Positions 36,901 to 48,800 of a stretch of 64,000 bases of DNA are shown piece by piece. The notes under the pieces were generated by a model, which worked only from the letters and a program-made list of their open reading frames with translations, made no database searches and was not told where the DNA came from. The DNA comes from Mesodorylaimus sp. YZB2_4 (lineage: Eukaryota > Nematoda > Enoplea > Dorylaimida > Dorylaimidae). How positions within the stretch are numbered: the first letter of the stretch is position 1; each line of letters starts with the position of its first letter. The position numbers were made by a program, and so were the translations under genes. The stretch covers positions 248,001-312,000 of the forward strand of contig JASANH010000499.1 in the NCBI GenBank assembly GCA_030248295.1. The letters run 5' to 3'.

Positions 36901-39900
36901 ACTTATACTAGGAGCTTTACGGTAGGTCCGTGTTATAGTTGCGGGCTTACAAAAAAAGAGTATAAAAAGTTTAGAAAAGGGTATTACCACGCTTCTTTCG
37001 TTGTTCGGCTTTTTCTTCTGGTCGTTGGGTCGCTATTTCAAGTGACAATTGATCTCTCGAAGACAAGTTGTTGTATACATTGACCATCTTTGCAACATCG
37101 GGTATAATTCCAAATGCCGATTTTTTATATGGATTCATATTGCAAAATGTGACGGCTGGAAAGGGCAGGCGACTTGCCTTCAGCTAAAAATGGAGTAATT
37201 GTGTGCATTAACTTGGGTAAACACTTAACAATCGACTGTGCGACGCTTCCTTCCTGGTCCAACCACCGCCCCCTCTAAAATGAGAAGGCTTTGCTCCTAC
37301 TGCAGCTACGAGTTCCGCCTGATATGCGGAAATAACTAAAAAGATTTATTTTGCGGTAAAAGGCAATAATAAGATCGATAAGTACTAACGACAGCTGTGT
37401 GCTAGAACTACTGTAAGTAAGTCGTTTTTTGCTGAGATTGTTGAAGCATGGTGCATAATCTAACTTCAGTCTTCTATCTATAATTGGCAGTAAAAATAAA
37501 AAATTACACGAACTTGTCAGCATCACAGAAGCTTGGATGCCGACTCATTAAATTTGCCAGTTTTTGGAGCAGGTTTCAGCAAATCATCTTTTTAATCGAA
37601 GAAAAATTTAATAGCTCAGATTACTAATTTACACAGCGGCGCAGCTGTATGAAGATTCGCAGCGCGGCGGATGTGTCTGATTAACACAGCACTTTGAAAC
37701 ACAGGCAACATCGGCAGTGTGCGATTTTCACCTTTTTTTTTAATGGCCAAAGAGGGCTCATCATGCAATCATTGTCTAATCAGGCAAGTACAGAAGTGTT
37801 ATACCTTTTTATGTGAAGCCTATGATCATCCCTAGCTCTACAGCTATTCGATACTTTAGTCAGCTAGCAATGGATGCGCAGCCGCAAGGACTACGAGCCG
37901 TTGCATTAGCCAGGACAAAACAACTCATGCAAGCAAACTTTTAGGACGGTTTCGTTCAGGACAACTATGTACAGCGGTTTTCGGGTGTTGGGGCAAATAA
38001 CTGCGCATACAGTTACACAGGTATCGTGGGAGCAGGCGCGAAAGCGAAAAGTTTTCCTAAAAGTGGATAAAGACAGGAAAACATTCAAGCAAGGTCGCGG
38101 TGATTTAGCGCCTATGTATTTTTATGAAAAGGTCGGTCAAGTTTGATCTTGCCGCTCAAGTTTATAGGAAGTTCTTACTGGTGCGGATGGAGAAATCAAT
38201 GCATTAGGTGCCTGCCACAGTAATTCTCCTGCCTTTTTGTCAGTTGTCTGATCATTCTTTTGTTATCCTCGCGCTGAGTAGTTTTTACTCGATACATTAG
38301 CATTTTGCTACGAGTCAAGTGTTTTTAATATTCTGGCGCATTCAAACGACGACAGCGACGGCGACGAGCACCTTGGCGAGCCTCCTCGTCGTCGCGGTCG
38401 AATTTCAAGCCGAGAATACAAGAAAAGCCAAGAATTTTCTGCCACCATCCGGCAGTCAATGTCGAGTACGTTTGACTGATGCTCACGTGGATATTGACAC
38501 CAATCGATTGGTCCCTGCATCCAGCATGATACGGAGAGAAATTTCGCTCTGACGATTCCTTTAGCAGAACAACACGAAGATAGTCACCTCGGCACTTGGC
38601 TACAGGCGACAATTTTTGAAAAGTGAGTTAACTTGACTCAGCGGCGCTAACTTTAGTTGGGTTTTGATTTACATCACTCTCTTGCTAATTTTTAGGAGAT
38701 AAGAGGACTTATTGATAGGTTTTCTGGATTCGAACACTCTATCCTATTCTTTAGTAATATTCTCAATACACGATCTGAATTCAAACATGACTCTCTTCAA
38801 GTCATTTCATCTCATCCATTCGCTGAATCAAATATCACTTGAATCACTTGCTTTGTTCTCACTTTATTGATGTTGTCAGGGCGATTGGTAGGCGAGTGCG
38901 AGAAGCTCGGCTCATTCGCTGATCTCATGAAACGGGACGAGACGTGGGCGACCGACTGGACGCCGACGACTGGACTTGCGATAAGAAGATCGGTTTTTAA
39001 GGGTTGGGGCGACATCGTTGGCGACGATACACGCGATGATGAAGCTCGCCTGTAAAGAAAACAGCGCTGTGTGCATGGATCATCAAGCAATTGTCAAAGC
39101 AACCTCACCCTAACGTCCTGCTCCTCAATATTCTTGCATCACGATTGTCGTCACACTGGTCCTTCACTAGCAAGTCTTTGAGAGCGGCAGAATCGGGTCT
39201 TAAAACTAGCAAGACCTTTTCTTCCAGTTGCCCAAGCATCCTTGGGGCCCTGATCGAATGTATGTCGCGTTTCGTGGTCGTTCCCTCTTCATGTTTCCCC
39301 TTGCAGATGCTCAAAGCTCTCACCGGGCTAAACTAAAATCAACAGTATCAGCGTATCAATATCAGTATCAATCAAGTATTATCAGCGCGCAAAAAGTGGC
39401 CGTAAAATATCTTCGATTCAAGGCAGCATGTTGACGCACATTGCTGAATGAACCCCAACCCATAACCTGCATAGTCTTCGCCCCTATTTGTACAGAGAAG
39501 TTCACTCTGGCTTAAGGCCTTTACCCACGAAAAAAAAGGGAAGGGTGGATTTCAAAGGCCAGCTAGGTGATCGATCCATTGCAAGCAACCCCATAGTCAC
39601 CACTTCTACCTATACTGTAAGAAAAACTGAAACTCACCAGCGTAAGTATTCCGGCATTCTTCGATCATCTCTGTCCAATCTTGTTCTTCGCTGCTGCATT
39701 GATGCCTTCAGCGAAAGAAAATTGTCTGAATTTCGGCGTCTTTCCGTTTCTTGAGTAACCAATAGATACTGAATGACCTTTTGAGAGTCAGAGAATCGAC
39801 GTTGAACAATTTTATCTCTTCTCACATGCCACGGTGGCAATTTTCGAAGCACGCTCAGATCGCATTCTAAACGAGCCTTCTCTGACCACATCGAAAACAT

Positions 39901-40525
39901 CGACTACCATCCCACCACGTCGGAAACTGGTTCTAGGGTAGGGTTCTGGACGACTCAGGGAGTTGGCCTGCGGAGTTGCACCCGTACTAGAAGTTGTCTT
40001 CCGCGAACGCGAGCACACACAAGGCATATAGTCATCATAAATGAGTTGGCTCGACCTGGCTTTTATGCGATGTGGCCCTGGTTCAATCGAGACGTCGATG
40101 AAAAGACGAGCGCGACATCTTTTTTTACAGCATAATTTAAACATGGCAATGAAATCACGATTCCCGAAATAGGCATATTTTATACTTTTCGTTATGATTG
40201 CTGGCGATTTCCTTGCGTTTTTGTTCAGAAACGGAGGCCCGTTTCGCGAAGTTCAAGCTTTTTTTAAGCCGCACTTCTTTAATATAGGTGGTTCATAGAA
40301 GGCAATGATCAGAGAGGGGAAGGGGCGACTCAAAACAAAAATATTTCTTACCTTGACAATCGTGGTCGTTGTTCTCTCGTGATATTTTATCACCAATTCG
40401 CTGACGGAGAATAATATAATCACTGCGAACGTTAAAGTGAGTAACCAATACAAAATTCGACTTTTGAGGCTTTTTGGAGTTAGGGCATCAACAAATGAAG
40501 ACTTCGCCAGCTTTTCGTTGGGCAT
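27963..40525 (-). CDS. Copy B: DEG/ENaC channel with giant mucin-like domain, 13 exons, open throughout
   Basis: Predicted 2,202 aa sodium-channel subunit of the degenerin/ENaC/ASIC family. Exons: 40525-40352, 37183-36988, 35096-29923, 29869-29715, 29629-29532, 29254-29094, 29030-28932, 28795-28684, 28627-28558, 28500-28446, 28391-28351, 28293-28215 and 28157-27963; all phases match. In order: TM1 (about 24-46), LPFPAVTFCNMNPYKKS, a furin-type RKKR (120-123), and about 1,725 residues rich in Ser/Thr/Pro including some 115 seven-residue TSxPTTx repeats. Then SCTYYGEKC, FGNCYTFN, GLSITFSPRQEEYLDF, ACLRSCFQKS...KCQCGDP, a CSCPMAC module, and TM2 with G-M-S (2155-2157). It lacks the lectin domain of copy C, and exon 2 ends where that domain would begin. 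Intron 1 is 3.2 kb (57 nt in C) and contains another candidate gene. The usual His-Gly gating motif before TM1 is not seen. The two smallest 3' introns (57 nt, weak donors) rest on matching copy C. Confidence 0.85.
32350..34810 (-). repeat. 21-bp (7-residue) mucin repeat array of copy B
   Basis: The exon reads mostly as units such as TSKPTTS-TSQSTKA-TSQPTTA, an approximately 21-bp period with about 115 degenerate units. The sense strand is A/C-rich and the plus strand G/T-rich. Dense Ser/Thr next to Pro is the expected substrate for mucin-type O-glycosylation. The array also leaves long antisense frames open by chance of the period. Confidence 0.85.
35097..36987. other. Intron 2 of copy B
   Basis: In copy C the corresponding genomic position holds the lectin-like domain within exon 2. 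I searched this intron on the minus strand for the LARIDSQ, MWIGM and ICE signatures and found none. A 105-codon open frame at 36333-36650 has no lectin features. Confidence 0.55.
38812..39900 (-). CDS. Hypothetical three-exon gene nested in intron 1 of copy B
   Basis: Exons 39900-39638, 39327-39109 and 39049-38812 join in phase with GT/AG borders and acceptors TTTAGTTTAG and TTTCTTTACAG, giving a 239-aa protein from ATG to a stop. The product is very basic in exon 1 (ETERRRNSDNF, MQQRRTRLDRDDRRMP), leucine-rich in exon 2 (QLEEKVLLVLRP) and Ser-rich in exon 3 (RASSSRVSSPTMSPQ). I do not recognise the family. It sits on the same strand as, and inside, a channel intron that is only 57 nt long in copy C, so the insertion is derived. 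An overlapping frame upstream to 40144 could add an exon. Equally, this could be chance open sequence; three consistent phases are the only support. Confidence 0.4.
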
Positions 40526-41394
40526 CTTTGTACGAGCAATTTAAGACCTTACCCCGAGATTCTATGAAGGTAATAGGACCTGAAAATAAATATATTCACT
40601 GAAAACGCTGTCACCAGAAAGGATGGCCTGAGTAGAGCCAGGCAGCTGTGAAAGAATTATTACTTGAGCCCCGCCCACCAAAGTAACCTTCCAAGCTACG
40701 GTAGTGTCTACTGTATGTCTGAAGAAAGACATACAGCTGTTAAAGATATCTGCTGGATGGTACATTTACTTGGAAAGAGTCCTACGTACCGAGGAAAAGA
40801 AAGAACCCAACATGTCTATTGTATTTTTACAAGTCTTTTATAAAGTTTTGTCGTTATTCAAGAGAAGGTGATGATTCTTTTGACAGGAAATTTTTCAATT
40901 GGCTTGAATTCAACTGACGAAGAGTTTTGTCATTTAATAAGCTCCGACAGATGTATCACATTTTAAAGGCGTTGTTTTGGAGACCAGATAGTTCTTGAAC
41001 TTTCAAGTTCTATATAGCTTATTGTTCGCTAGTCTCCGCCACCCTTGAAGGAAAACGCCCCCGCTTCCATCAGGCCTCCTGGCTTGGGAACACCTGTTAG
41101 AAATGTATTGCCAGAGCTCAATAGGCAGTGTCCGACAGGATATGAATTGTTACCGTTTAATCGAATGGAAACCAATCGTCATCTTCTAATAAATTCTTCT
41201 GTGTGATGGCACACGTGCTTGAAAAAGGAAGTCGGGTGCAAACGGAAGAAACAAGAGATGGAGCATGCTATCTAGAACGTGCCATATTAAGAATGATGTT
41301 TCAACATCCTGAAGTCATGAGGGGCCGAAATTCCGTTTCTTGGTGTAACATTATACTTTATTAGGTTCAAAAATGTTTTATTTTCCGAAATCTT

Positions 41395-41712
41395 CGAAAC
41401 AGATTTCTGGCTTGTCCTTAGAGACGTATCGTTAGAATATTGTTAAGCCTGTCAGGTCTGTAAAGGTTAGAAATTTTTGTCATTTTTATTGAACGCTAGC
41501 ATCTGTCACCTACCAGTTGTCAATAAGTGGACCTTGGAACACGACACAACTATTCAAGTCGGGCGATGAACACAACAAAAGAAATGAAAGGTCAAGTCTG
41601 TTAAAAATTAATCCTAGTGCAGGTGGGTGCTTAGCAGGCGCGCGAAAACGCCTTCGAGTAGCATTGAAATTTCTGATGGAAATCACTTGCTCGGATTTCT
41701 TTTGTTCCTAGT
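41395..41712. repeat. Duplicated upstream flank shared with copy C
   Basis: Colinear matches to 53825-54186 include CTTAGAGACGTAT/CTTAGAGACATAT, TTTATTGAACGC and TTTCTGATGGAAAT...TCTTTTGTTCC. Both blocks lie about 0.5-1.2 kb upstream of the respective ATG and in the same orientation. The duplication unit therefore included 5' flanking, possibly regulatory, DNA. Confidence 0.7.
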
Positions 41713-42359
41713 CAAGATAGCATACTGTATATACGTACATCTAGCCAATGCAACTAGGGCCCTGCAATAAGATACGCCGGCGTTATTGTTCCTAAAGAAC
41801 CAAGAAAAAAGTCGTCCAGTTCGTTCTATTCCTTCGGTCATTGTCAAAGAAAATGTTGCTTTCTATTGACTCAGTGAACGTAAAGGTCAGTGATCACCAT
41901 TGTCTACAAAGTCCGCCAAGCACCGTTTAAGTATTGATCTCATCGACGCTTTTGCATCAGCATACCCATGTTCCGAAAACTTATAGCTCCCCAGGATTAG
42001 ACCCTAAACCCTGTTTCGGCATTTTCCCAGGAACTAAAGACTCCCAGTTTTTCGAGGGAATCCTAGTAAAATTCCTTTTTTCTAATGAGGGCCCCACAAA
42101 TACGCCAGGGGAGAGGGGGAAAAGTTGGGTTCGTCTTGAAAAACCATCTTGTGCGACAGGGAGAGAAGGGAGGGGGTCGGGATAGTTTTTCACCAGATAT
42201 TCTAAGGTCATACTGCCGCCTGTGCACACTGCAAACTGCTCATAGCCAGCCCAGGTCCTGAGGTCGCAAACCTTAACTCACTCACAAGAAAAAAAAATCG
42301 CCTGGGGTAAAGTTAACCTCTGCGAAATCAAATATCGTAATTTGTTCCTAGGTGGTCTG

Positions 42360-42720
42360 GCCAAAGGCCAGCCATGGTCCGCGCCCAAAGCCCAAAGCCC
42401 TGCGGATTTTTGAATGTTTGAGGGGTAAGGAAGCCGAGCGTTGAGAAAAACACGCAGGGTCCTTTACAAACTCTGTTTTAGGCTATAAGTCTTCGTGTTT
42501 GAGCCTCCAACACTTAAACCAGAAACCTCAAAAACCAAAAAAACCAGAAGAATTCAATTAATTCGCTGAACTTTGAGCGCTGGCCATGGTCGGCCAGTTG
42601 GCCAGACGGCTCTATAGTATTTCGCAAGGCGCTTCCTTTCGCACCTACATAAGGAACATCCAACTTTTGGTTTTATCAAGTTTGACTTAACGGTTGGCGA
42701 TGTTCCCTTGTCAGGTTCTT
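42360..42720 (+). mobile_element. Foldback element, copy 3
   Basis: Shares the core (GTTGAGAAAAACACGCAGGG, matching the core of copy 1) and right arm (GGCCAGTTGGCCAGACGGC) with the copies at 6 and 7.3 kb. Non-coding. Confidence 0.65.
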
Positions 42721-43540
42721 TCTTTCCAAGTGCGAAAGTGCGCAGATCCATTCAGCCTATTTTAAATATGAAACCCAGTGACAAGAAACCCAGTAAGACC
42801 CTGCAATACATCATGGAACTCCAGATTTTAGGAATCTGAGGATCTCCAAGTCTGTAATATGTTATCGTGGCATTGATTGGGACTTCCCTCAAGTGTCCAG
42901 GGCTCCACTGCTGAAGTTTCGAGGTCACTCTCTGTCGTCCCATATACATGCGGTTCGGAATTACTTTACATTTGTGAAAAACGTCAGACATTTTATCAAC
43001 CACTGTGATTATAAAACGGAAAAAGGACCTAGGAATTTATCGAAGCACTTACAAAAACGTTTGCGCAAAGAGCACAGTTTGCATTGAACTTTTTCCTTTC
43101 TGATACTTTAAAGGTTTTTAGGTCAAGCTTTATGGCTATGCTATATTGTTGTATTATTGATGAAAACCTTGCATGTATGAATTCTTATTTGTTTTTCAAT
43201 GCGAAACAGAAAAGTATACAATATACAAAAAATCTCAATACTTCGTGATACATAAAATGTGTATTTGCACAACATACACACACGGTCTAAAAGTTTGTGT
43301 ATATTTGTGCACAATATGCATATACAGTCAAATCGAACATTTTTACCAACCGTGAAACGGTTGGTTGGTTCAAACCTCAGGGTCGACCGCACCACCGTAC
43401 CGGGGGGTGGTACGGTTCGGTACGGGTAGCATTTTTGCAGATCACTGGAACCCCGCACCTAGCAGACAAATCTTTTAGCAGACATCTCGGCGCGCCCACG
43501 CGCGAAAAGGACAAGTAAACGGACGCCCACGCGTGCCATG

Positions 43541-43673
43541 AAGGCGCATTTATAGTCGACAAAATTTCTACACCTACCCCTCGGGTAGGAGTGATAGCAC
43601 ACGCTTAAGTATATGGCCATTACACCTACCCTAGGGGTAGGAGTAGAAATTTTGTCGACTATAAATGCGCCTT
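43541..43673. mobile_element. 133-bp near-perfect hairpin element
   Basis: The first 31 bases from 43541 (AAGGCGCATTTATAGTCGAC and on) are repeated exactly in inverse at 43643-43673, and the imperfect pairing continues inward through CCTACCCC. A loop of about 40 bp remains. No target duplication is obvious. It could be a tiny MITE or a hairpin-forming transcribed element. Confidence 0.75.
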
Positions 43674-44435
43674 GAGAGCGACCGTCATCTGGCCTGGCGT
43701 GGCGTGGCGTGGCGTCATTTTTGGCCTATAAAGCCTGAATTTGTGCAGCTTTAAACTAAATATGAACTGCAATAGCAAAAGACTCACAATCAGCAGGAGC
43801 CAGTTTCACAATGTGGTCCTAATTTGGGACAGATACGAATTCTGGACGTGTCACAATTGCTGTCCTAGAGATGCCTTATCCGTAGATTACAGGCGCGTGG
43901 AAATCTTCGTTTCATACACAAATCTGTCATGTTAGTAAGCGACTGTGTGAACCACATCATTTGGTTATTCCAAGTCAAAATTTTGAGTCCTACAAACGGA
44001 GTTTTGTGGTTTTTGCGACTCTTTTGCGTAATTCTGTATATGAGGTTCATGCTTGGTAGTAACTTGATCAAGCGTGCGAGTTTTTGACAAAACTCGCCAC
44101 CAGCCGTAGCTGGCTGGTGGCGAGTGTGACGAGGGATAAGGCAAATTCAATCTGACTGGAACCTGGTGGACTGTGGAAAGGAAACTACCCTCTGATACGG
44201 CAGTTCGTTTTCCGCCTATCAACTGTCGACTCGATTACTGGTTGGTGCCAGCATATCTTCTTGGCCAAGTAACGAACAATCATATTTCACGTGCTACGTT
44301 CACTGATCATAAAAGTGTAATGTTCCACCTTCAGGGTCCAAGATTTCATTCTTGTGGCCCAGGATTCTGGCGACTGAACTTCAGTACGAACCCAGATAAA
44401 GCCAACTTTTTTAAAATTCCATCAAATCACGCCTC

Positions 44436-45432
44436 CTGGGCCCGGTTCCTGAATCGCGATTAATTTTAACCGGGCAGTCAAGATTAGCTGGCTGGTTGAG
44501 TGCCTTAACCGGGCAATTCAAAAACTGGGCAGTTAAGGCAGATTTAACTGGCGTTCCTGAAATCTAGTCAACCAGGCGGTTAACTAACTGGCCCGCTAAA
44601 TCACTAATTGGGCAGTCAAGTGCCTAGCCAACTCATATTTCTGTACTGTAAGACTTCCTCAGTTTCAAGTTGTTTTGAGAACTGTATCAGAAGGCAATCT
44701 GTTTGAAATCTGCTTATTTTGACTGTGAGAAAAAGTCAAAAAAGAGTGACTCATACTGACCCTAAAACTATGGATGACGGAAATTAACATTAAAAAGCGC
44801 TACCAAACCGCCTCAAGTGCCCTCATGATCGCTAATACCCCAACCAAACATTGATTGAGTGGTTGCTTGCGATTGAAGTACATGTGTCTTTGATCACCCT
44901 GCCCATGACCATGATGTATCCTGATGCCAAAATCTTTATGCGAGCAATCTATGGCGCCAATAACGCAAGGAACATTCCGAATATCAAAGAATCCTTTTGT
45001 AATTTGCCTTTTTCTCTTTTGGCAACTTGACAAACTTATTCAGCTTACGACATATAGCTAACGGAACAGCATGAACCACTTGGCTAACCCTCTATTTTGA
45101 CACTGCCATTAAAAATGTCCCCAATCAATTTAAAGACAGGGCTTCTGTAAGGGTCGAGTTATCCTAATCCCAAATAAGGGACGATCAGCATGTGCGGAAG
45201 CAAAGTCATGATGGTTTTTACATTAAAAGCTGCGCCGCAGTGCAAAAGATGGGATAACCGGCTAGTTAATCTACCTCTCGAGGCAGGTTAGATTTGGGCG
45301 GTCAAGTCGCCCGGTTAAACTTTCCAGTTAACTTCAAGTGCGACTCAGGAACGCCAGTTAAAGTTGAGTGCCCAGTGATGCTAGATTCAACTGCCCAGTT
45401 AAAGTTAATCGCGATTCAGGAACCGGGCCCAG
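44436..45432. mobile_element. PIF/Harbinger DNA transposon with long complex terminal repeats
   Basis: The outermost 28 bp, beginning CTGGGCCCGGTTCCTGAATC, are identical in inverse at the right end. Inside both ends, motifs of the type AACTGGGCAGTTAA are repeated many times over about 180 bp. The interior carries a degraded HARBI1-type transposase on the minus strand. I could not define the usual 3-bp target duplication. Confidence 0.8.
44800..45085 (-). pseudogene. PIF/Harbinger (HARBI1-like) transposase fragment
   Basis: One frame reads VSQVVHAVPLAICRKLNKFV with a following KLPKEKK. A shifted frame reads FFDIRNVPCVIGAIDCSHKD and later MYFNRKQPLNQC. These match the order of the HARBI1 DDE domain, in which the GxIDGTH motif holds the first catalytic Asp and NRK lies downstream. 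The frameshift and short length make it non-functional. Confidence 0.75.
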
Positions 45433-45886
45433 ACCAGATATTTTATGTGCACAGTCAATCTCAAGTCGAATGGCAGAGAATATTTTTGTAGATGCAATGG
45501 CTTAGTGGTCATACTTTTGATATCCTCTGTTCCACAAGCTAATACCAGAGACGACACTGGCCTGAGTGGGAAAAACCAAAACAGTACTGTAAATTATGCT
45601 ACACGTTTACATGCCAAAACTCGATTTCCCTGCAAAGGGACTTCAAAACTAAACGCATAATTCTTCCCGATGTTCCCTCAAAAATAAATGTAATCAGGCT
45701 TTAAATACTACCATTAATTTTATTCACACTCCTTATTGCCAAGCAAGTCCTTCCCTCACGACAGTTCTTCTGGAAAAATTGTATCATCAAAAACTAATAC
45801 TGCACAGGCGTGAACATTGTGGGGTCTTACTGACAAAGAATGGCTCTACTAGAAGACTTCCTGATAACGAAACACGCCCCGAATTT

Positions 45887-48800
45887 TTAAAAGCTAGCTT
45901 CAATGCGCTGTATTTCGTTTTCGTCATATCGACTAAATGGGCGCAAATTTCGTGGAAAATACCAAACTAAATTGACCATTTCGAAGATACTTAGGACGGA
46001 CATGCCGGAATATAATCCAATAACGGATGATATATCCCACAACACTTGATTTATCTGAAACAAAAGCCGTCTTTATAGAGTAGGTCAAGATGCCAAAAGA
46101 TTTCCAATGACCCCATAGATACGAGTTTCCGCGTATTCCACTATTATCAGATGTTCGAAAAAAATATCAATTTTTGAAAGTTGTTGTGCCCTGAAAAAGA
46201 AGCTGAAAATGGATCATGTTTGGGATGCGATATTCAGCAACACACCCTCCTTTGTAGGAAGAGCCGGATCCATCGGTTGAACCACCGATCGAACGGAGCT
46301 AAACTTAAAAATTGATGCATGCAAGACTGAGGAAGGGAAAAGTCATACCTGGCGATTCCGTGACCATTCTGTGATGGTGAGAACTCCATCAAAAATGCTG
46401 TTCCTGGGTGAAAAAAAAAAGAGAAGCTATATTTGTCCGGTTTGTAGGTTTTCAACGCAGCTTACTGGCACGCCACAGGGCAAAAACACTGCGAGTCATT
46501 CTTATTAACAGTGTAAAAATTATTCACACAGCCACCTAAAAAAGAAGTGTTTCTTTGCGGGTGTAATGTAAAAATGAAAAATATAACGCCTCACGTTGTG
46601 TCAAATCGCAATACTTTAGTTTCGAATCTTGTGGCAGAGGTACTCTGGGATCTCCGCATTGGCACTTTTCGATAACACTTTTTTGGTAACAACTTCTCAA
46701 GCAGGCCTGCAAACAGTGAAGTTTATCGAAGCGCCCGAGAAAAAAAAATCAAAAAACCACGTGTCGCGCAGGAATCAAACTACTGGATTTTGTTGAAAAG
46801 TGTTACCTCTGAAGAATAAGAAATATTTTTGTAGTTGAAGACTGGAACTTCATTCACAGAAGCTGCACACGGTCTCTCGTTAGTTGACAATTTGCTCTCA
46901 TGAATCTAAGAAAACAGCGAGTTTTATCTGCTTCCGTTCTTCTCAGTCAAATTGTATCGTTTAATTACCAGTCGCATGGCATATGTGCCTTTGTAGCCGC
47001 TTGGAAAGCTGAAGCCAGCTGTGTCAGGAAATACAGCCTCATTCTGGCCATGCACAACTACTCGAAGTCCAGAGGACTGAACGAAGTCAAGGTATTCGTT
47101 TTGTTTTGGCGAAAGAGTTATTGATAGTCCTAAATTTTAAAAATCATTGGAGCAAGAACCGGAAAGATATTTCACAAAAAGAAAGAGGTTAAATCACTCT
47201 GTTTTGAATAGAGCGAGATCAACAAAGTTGACTCGACCTCAATGGCAAGTGGTAACTCACCGTGTCCTGCTCCAGCTCGATCGGCTGTCATCTGATCACC
47301 CTGTGCATTGAATGTGTAGCAGTTTCCATAGTTTGGGTCGATGCGCAGTGTAAATGCACTAAAAGCATGTATGTTTAGTGCTTCGAAAACAATAATCCCG
47401 CTGGTTTGAGGGCCTTACCTATCCTTGCACTTCACACCATGGTACGTGCAACTCACGACCAATTCTGGAAATGAATAACCAGCTTTTTCAGTCATTTCTG
47501 GTGGCAACGACGAGACTAAATAGGCGAGAATGTCTTCGCTCGCTGAGCTGAGAGCGCTTGGGTCTGATGTAACCTGAAAAAAGAATAACTGCATTTTTCG
47601 AGCGAAGAGAGGGACAAAAGATTTTTTACATTCTCCAAAACTGTTGTCATGTACTCTTCCTCAGACTTTCGCTTGTCGATTGGAGACGCCAAAGGGCTAA
47701 TTGAAAAAGTGCTTGATGCCAGATAATTTGAATGAGACTTTTCATTTGCCATCACTGGTGAAAACGCAAGTAGAGAGGTTGTCTGTGATGCTATAGTTGC
47801 TTTCACGGGTAATTCAAGTGGTGCAACAGAATCTTGATAGGCTAGTTGCTCTTTTGTGGATAGCAACACAGGTATAGTTACTGATGCTAAAGACATCGAG
47901 GACGATTCTCGCAGTGTTGAGGGTTCCTCAGATTTTCCAGGTGCATAGTCACTTGAAGCATATGTTTCAACGCTGCTCTGTGCCTGATCTGGAAAAGCGA
48001 CTACTGTAGACAGTGGTGGAGGACCAGAGAAAATTGACCGCATTTTATTGAAAATAGCTGCTGTCGTCTTCTTGCTACTCGTAGCATAAAAAGATTTAGG
48101 GAGGTCAGTTATTGAATTCGTTTTTGATCTAGATTCTGATGCAAAACCTGGTACACCAGGTTTTGTGGTAAAATAGAGCGACTCAAAGCTCATCTCTGTT
48201 GATGTAGGAGAATGGAGCTTTGCGGTTCTTGGCACGGGTGGAATAGTTGTCAAAAATGGTGTTTTACCAAAATTTCTGTCTGCGGGGACGAAGCTTGTAG
48301 CAGCTAATTCAGTCTGGTCTAGATTTGTGCTGCTAGCAGCATAAAAAGATGATTGCTGGGGATGCCTATTAATGTTTTCTGTCAAGCTTTCTGGAGGAAA
48401 ACTTGAAGTTGGCTTCACAATGAGATTGCTTCTTGAGCCGGGTGCTGATAAGACCTGGGCTGTTAACGTGGCTTTCCGAGTAACGAAACTGACTGTTGGG
48501 GGAATTATCGTTGTCGAAATGAGTCCTTCTGGCCTATCTGTAGTCAGCGCAGCAGTATATATATGCGGAAGCGGTGTTGCAGCCATAGGGGATAATGTAT
48601 CTGTGGTTGGGCGCTCTAATATGTATGATAAAGTGTGTTGAGATAGATCAGGTGTATTGCCATCAGTTGCTTCTGCTGTCAAAAATGAATCAGGTAGGTT
48701 TGATGTTGGTGGAGTAAGCTCTGCGGTATCCAGTTTTGGAGTTGCAGCCTCGTCGTAGTCAACAAGAGTGCTGTGGCTCTGATTCTGAGAGAATAAAGAA

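Larger units (their letters stand above)
40526..44435. other. Intergenic between copies B and C
   Basis: Contains the duplicated 5' flank block (41395-41712), a foldback copy (42360-42720) and a short hairpin element (43541-43673), all listed separately. A run of GGCGT repeats lies at about 43694-43715. No coding exon is seen. Confidence 0.5.
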
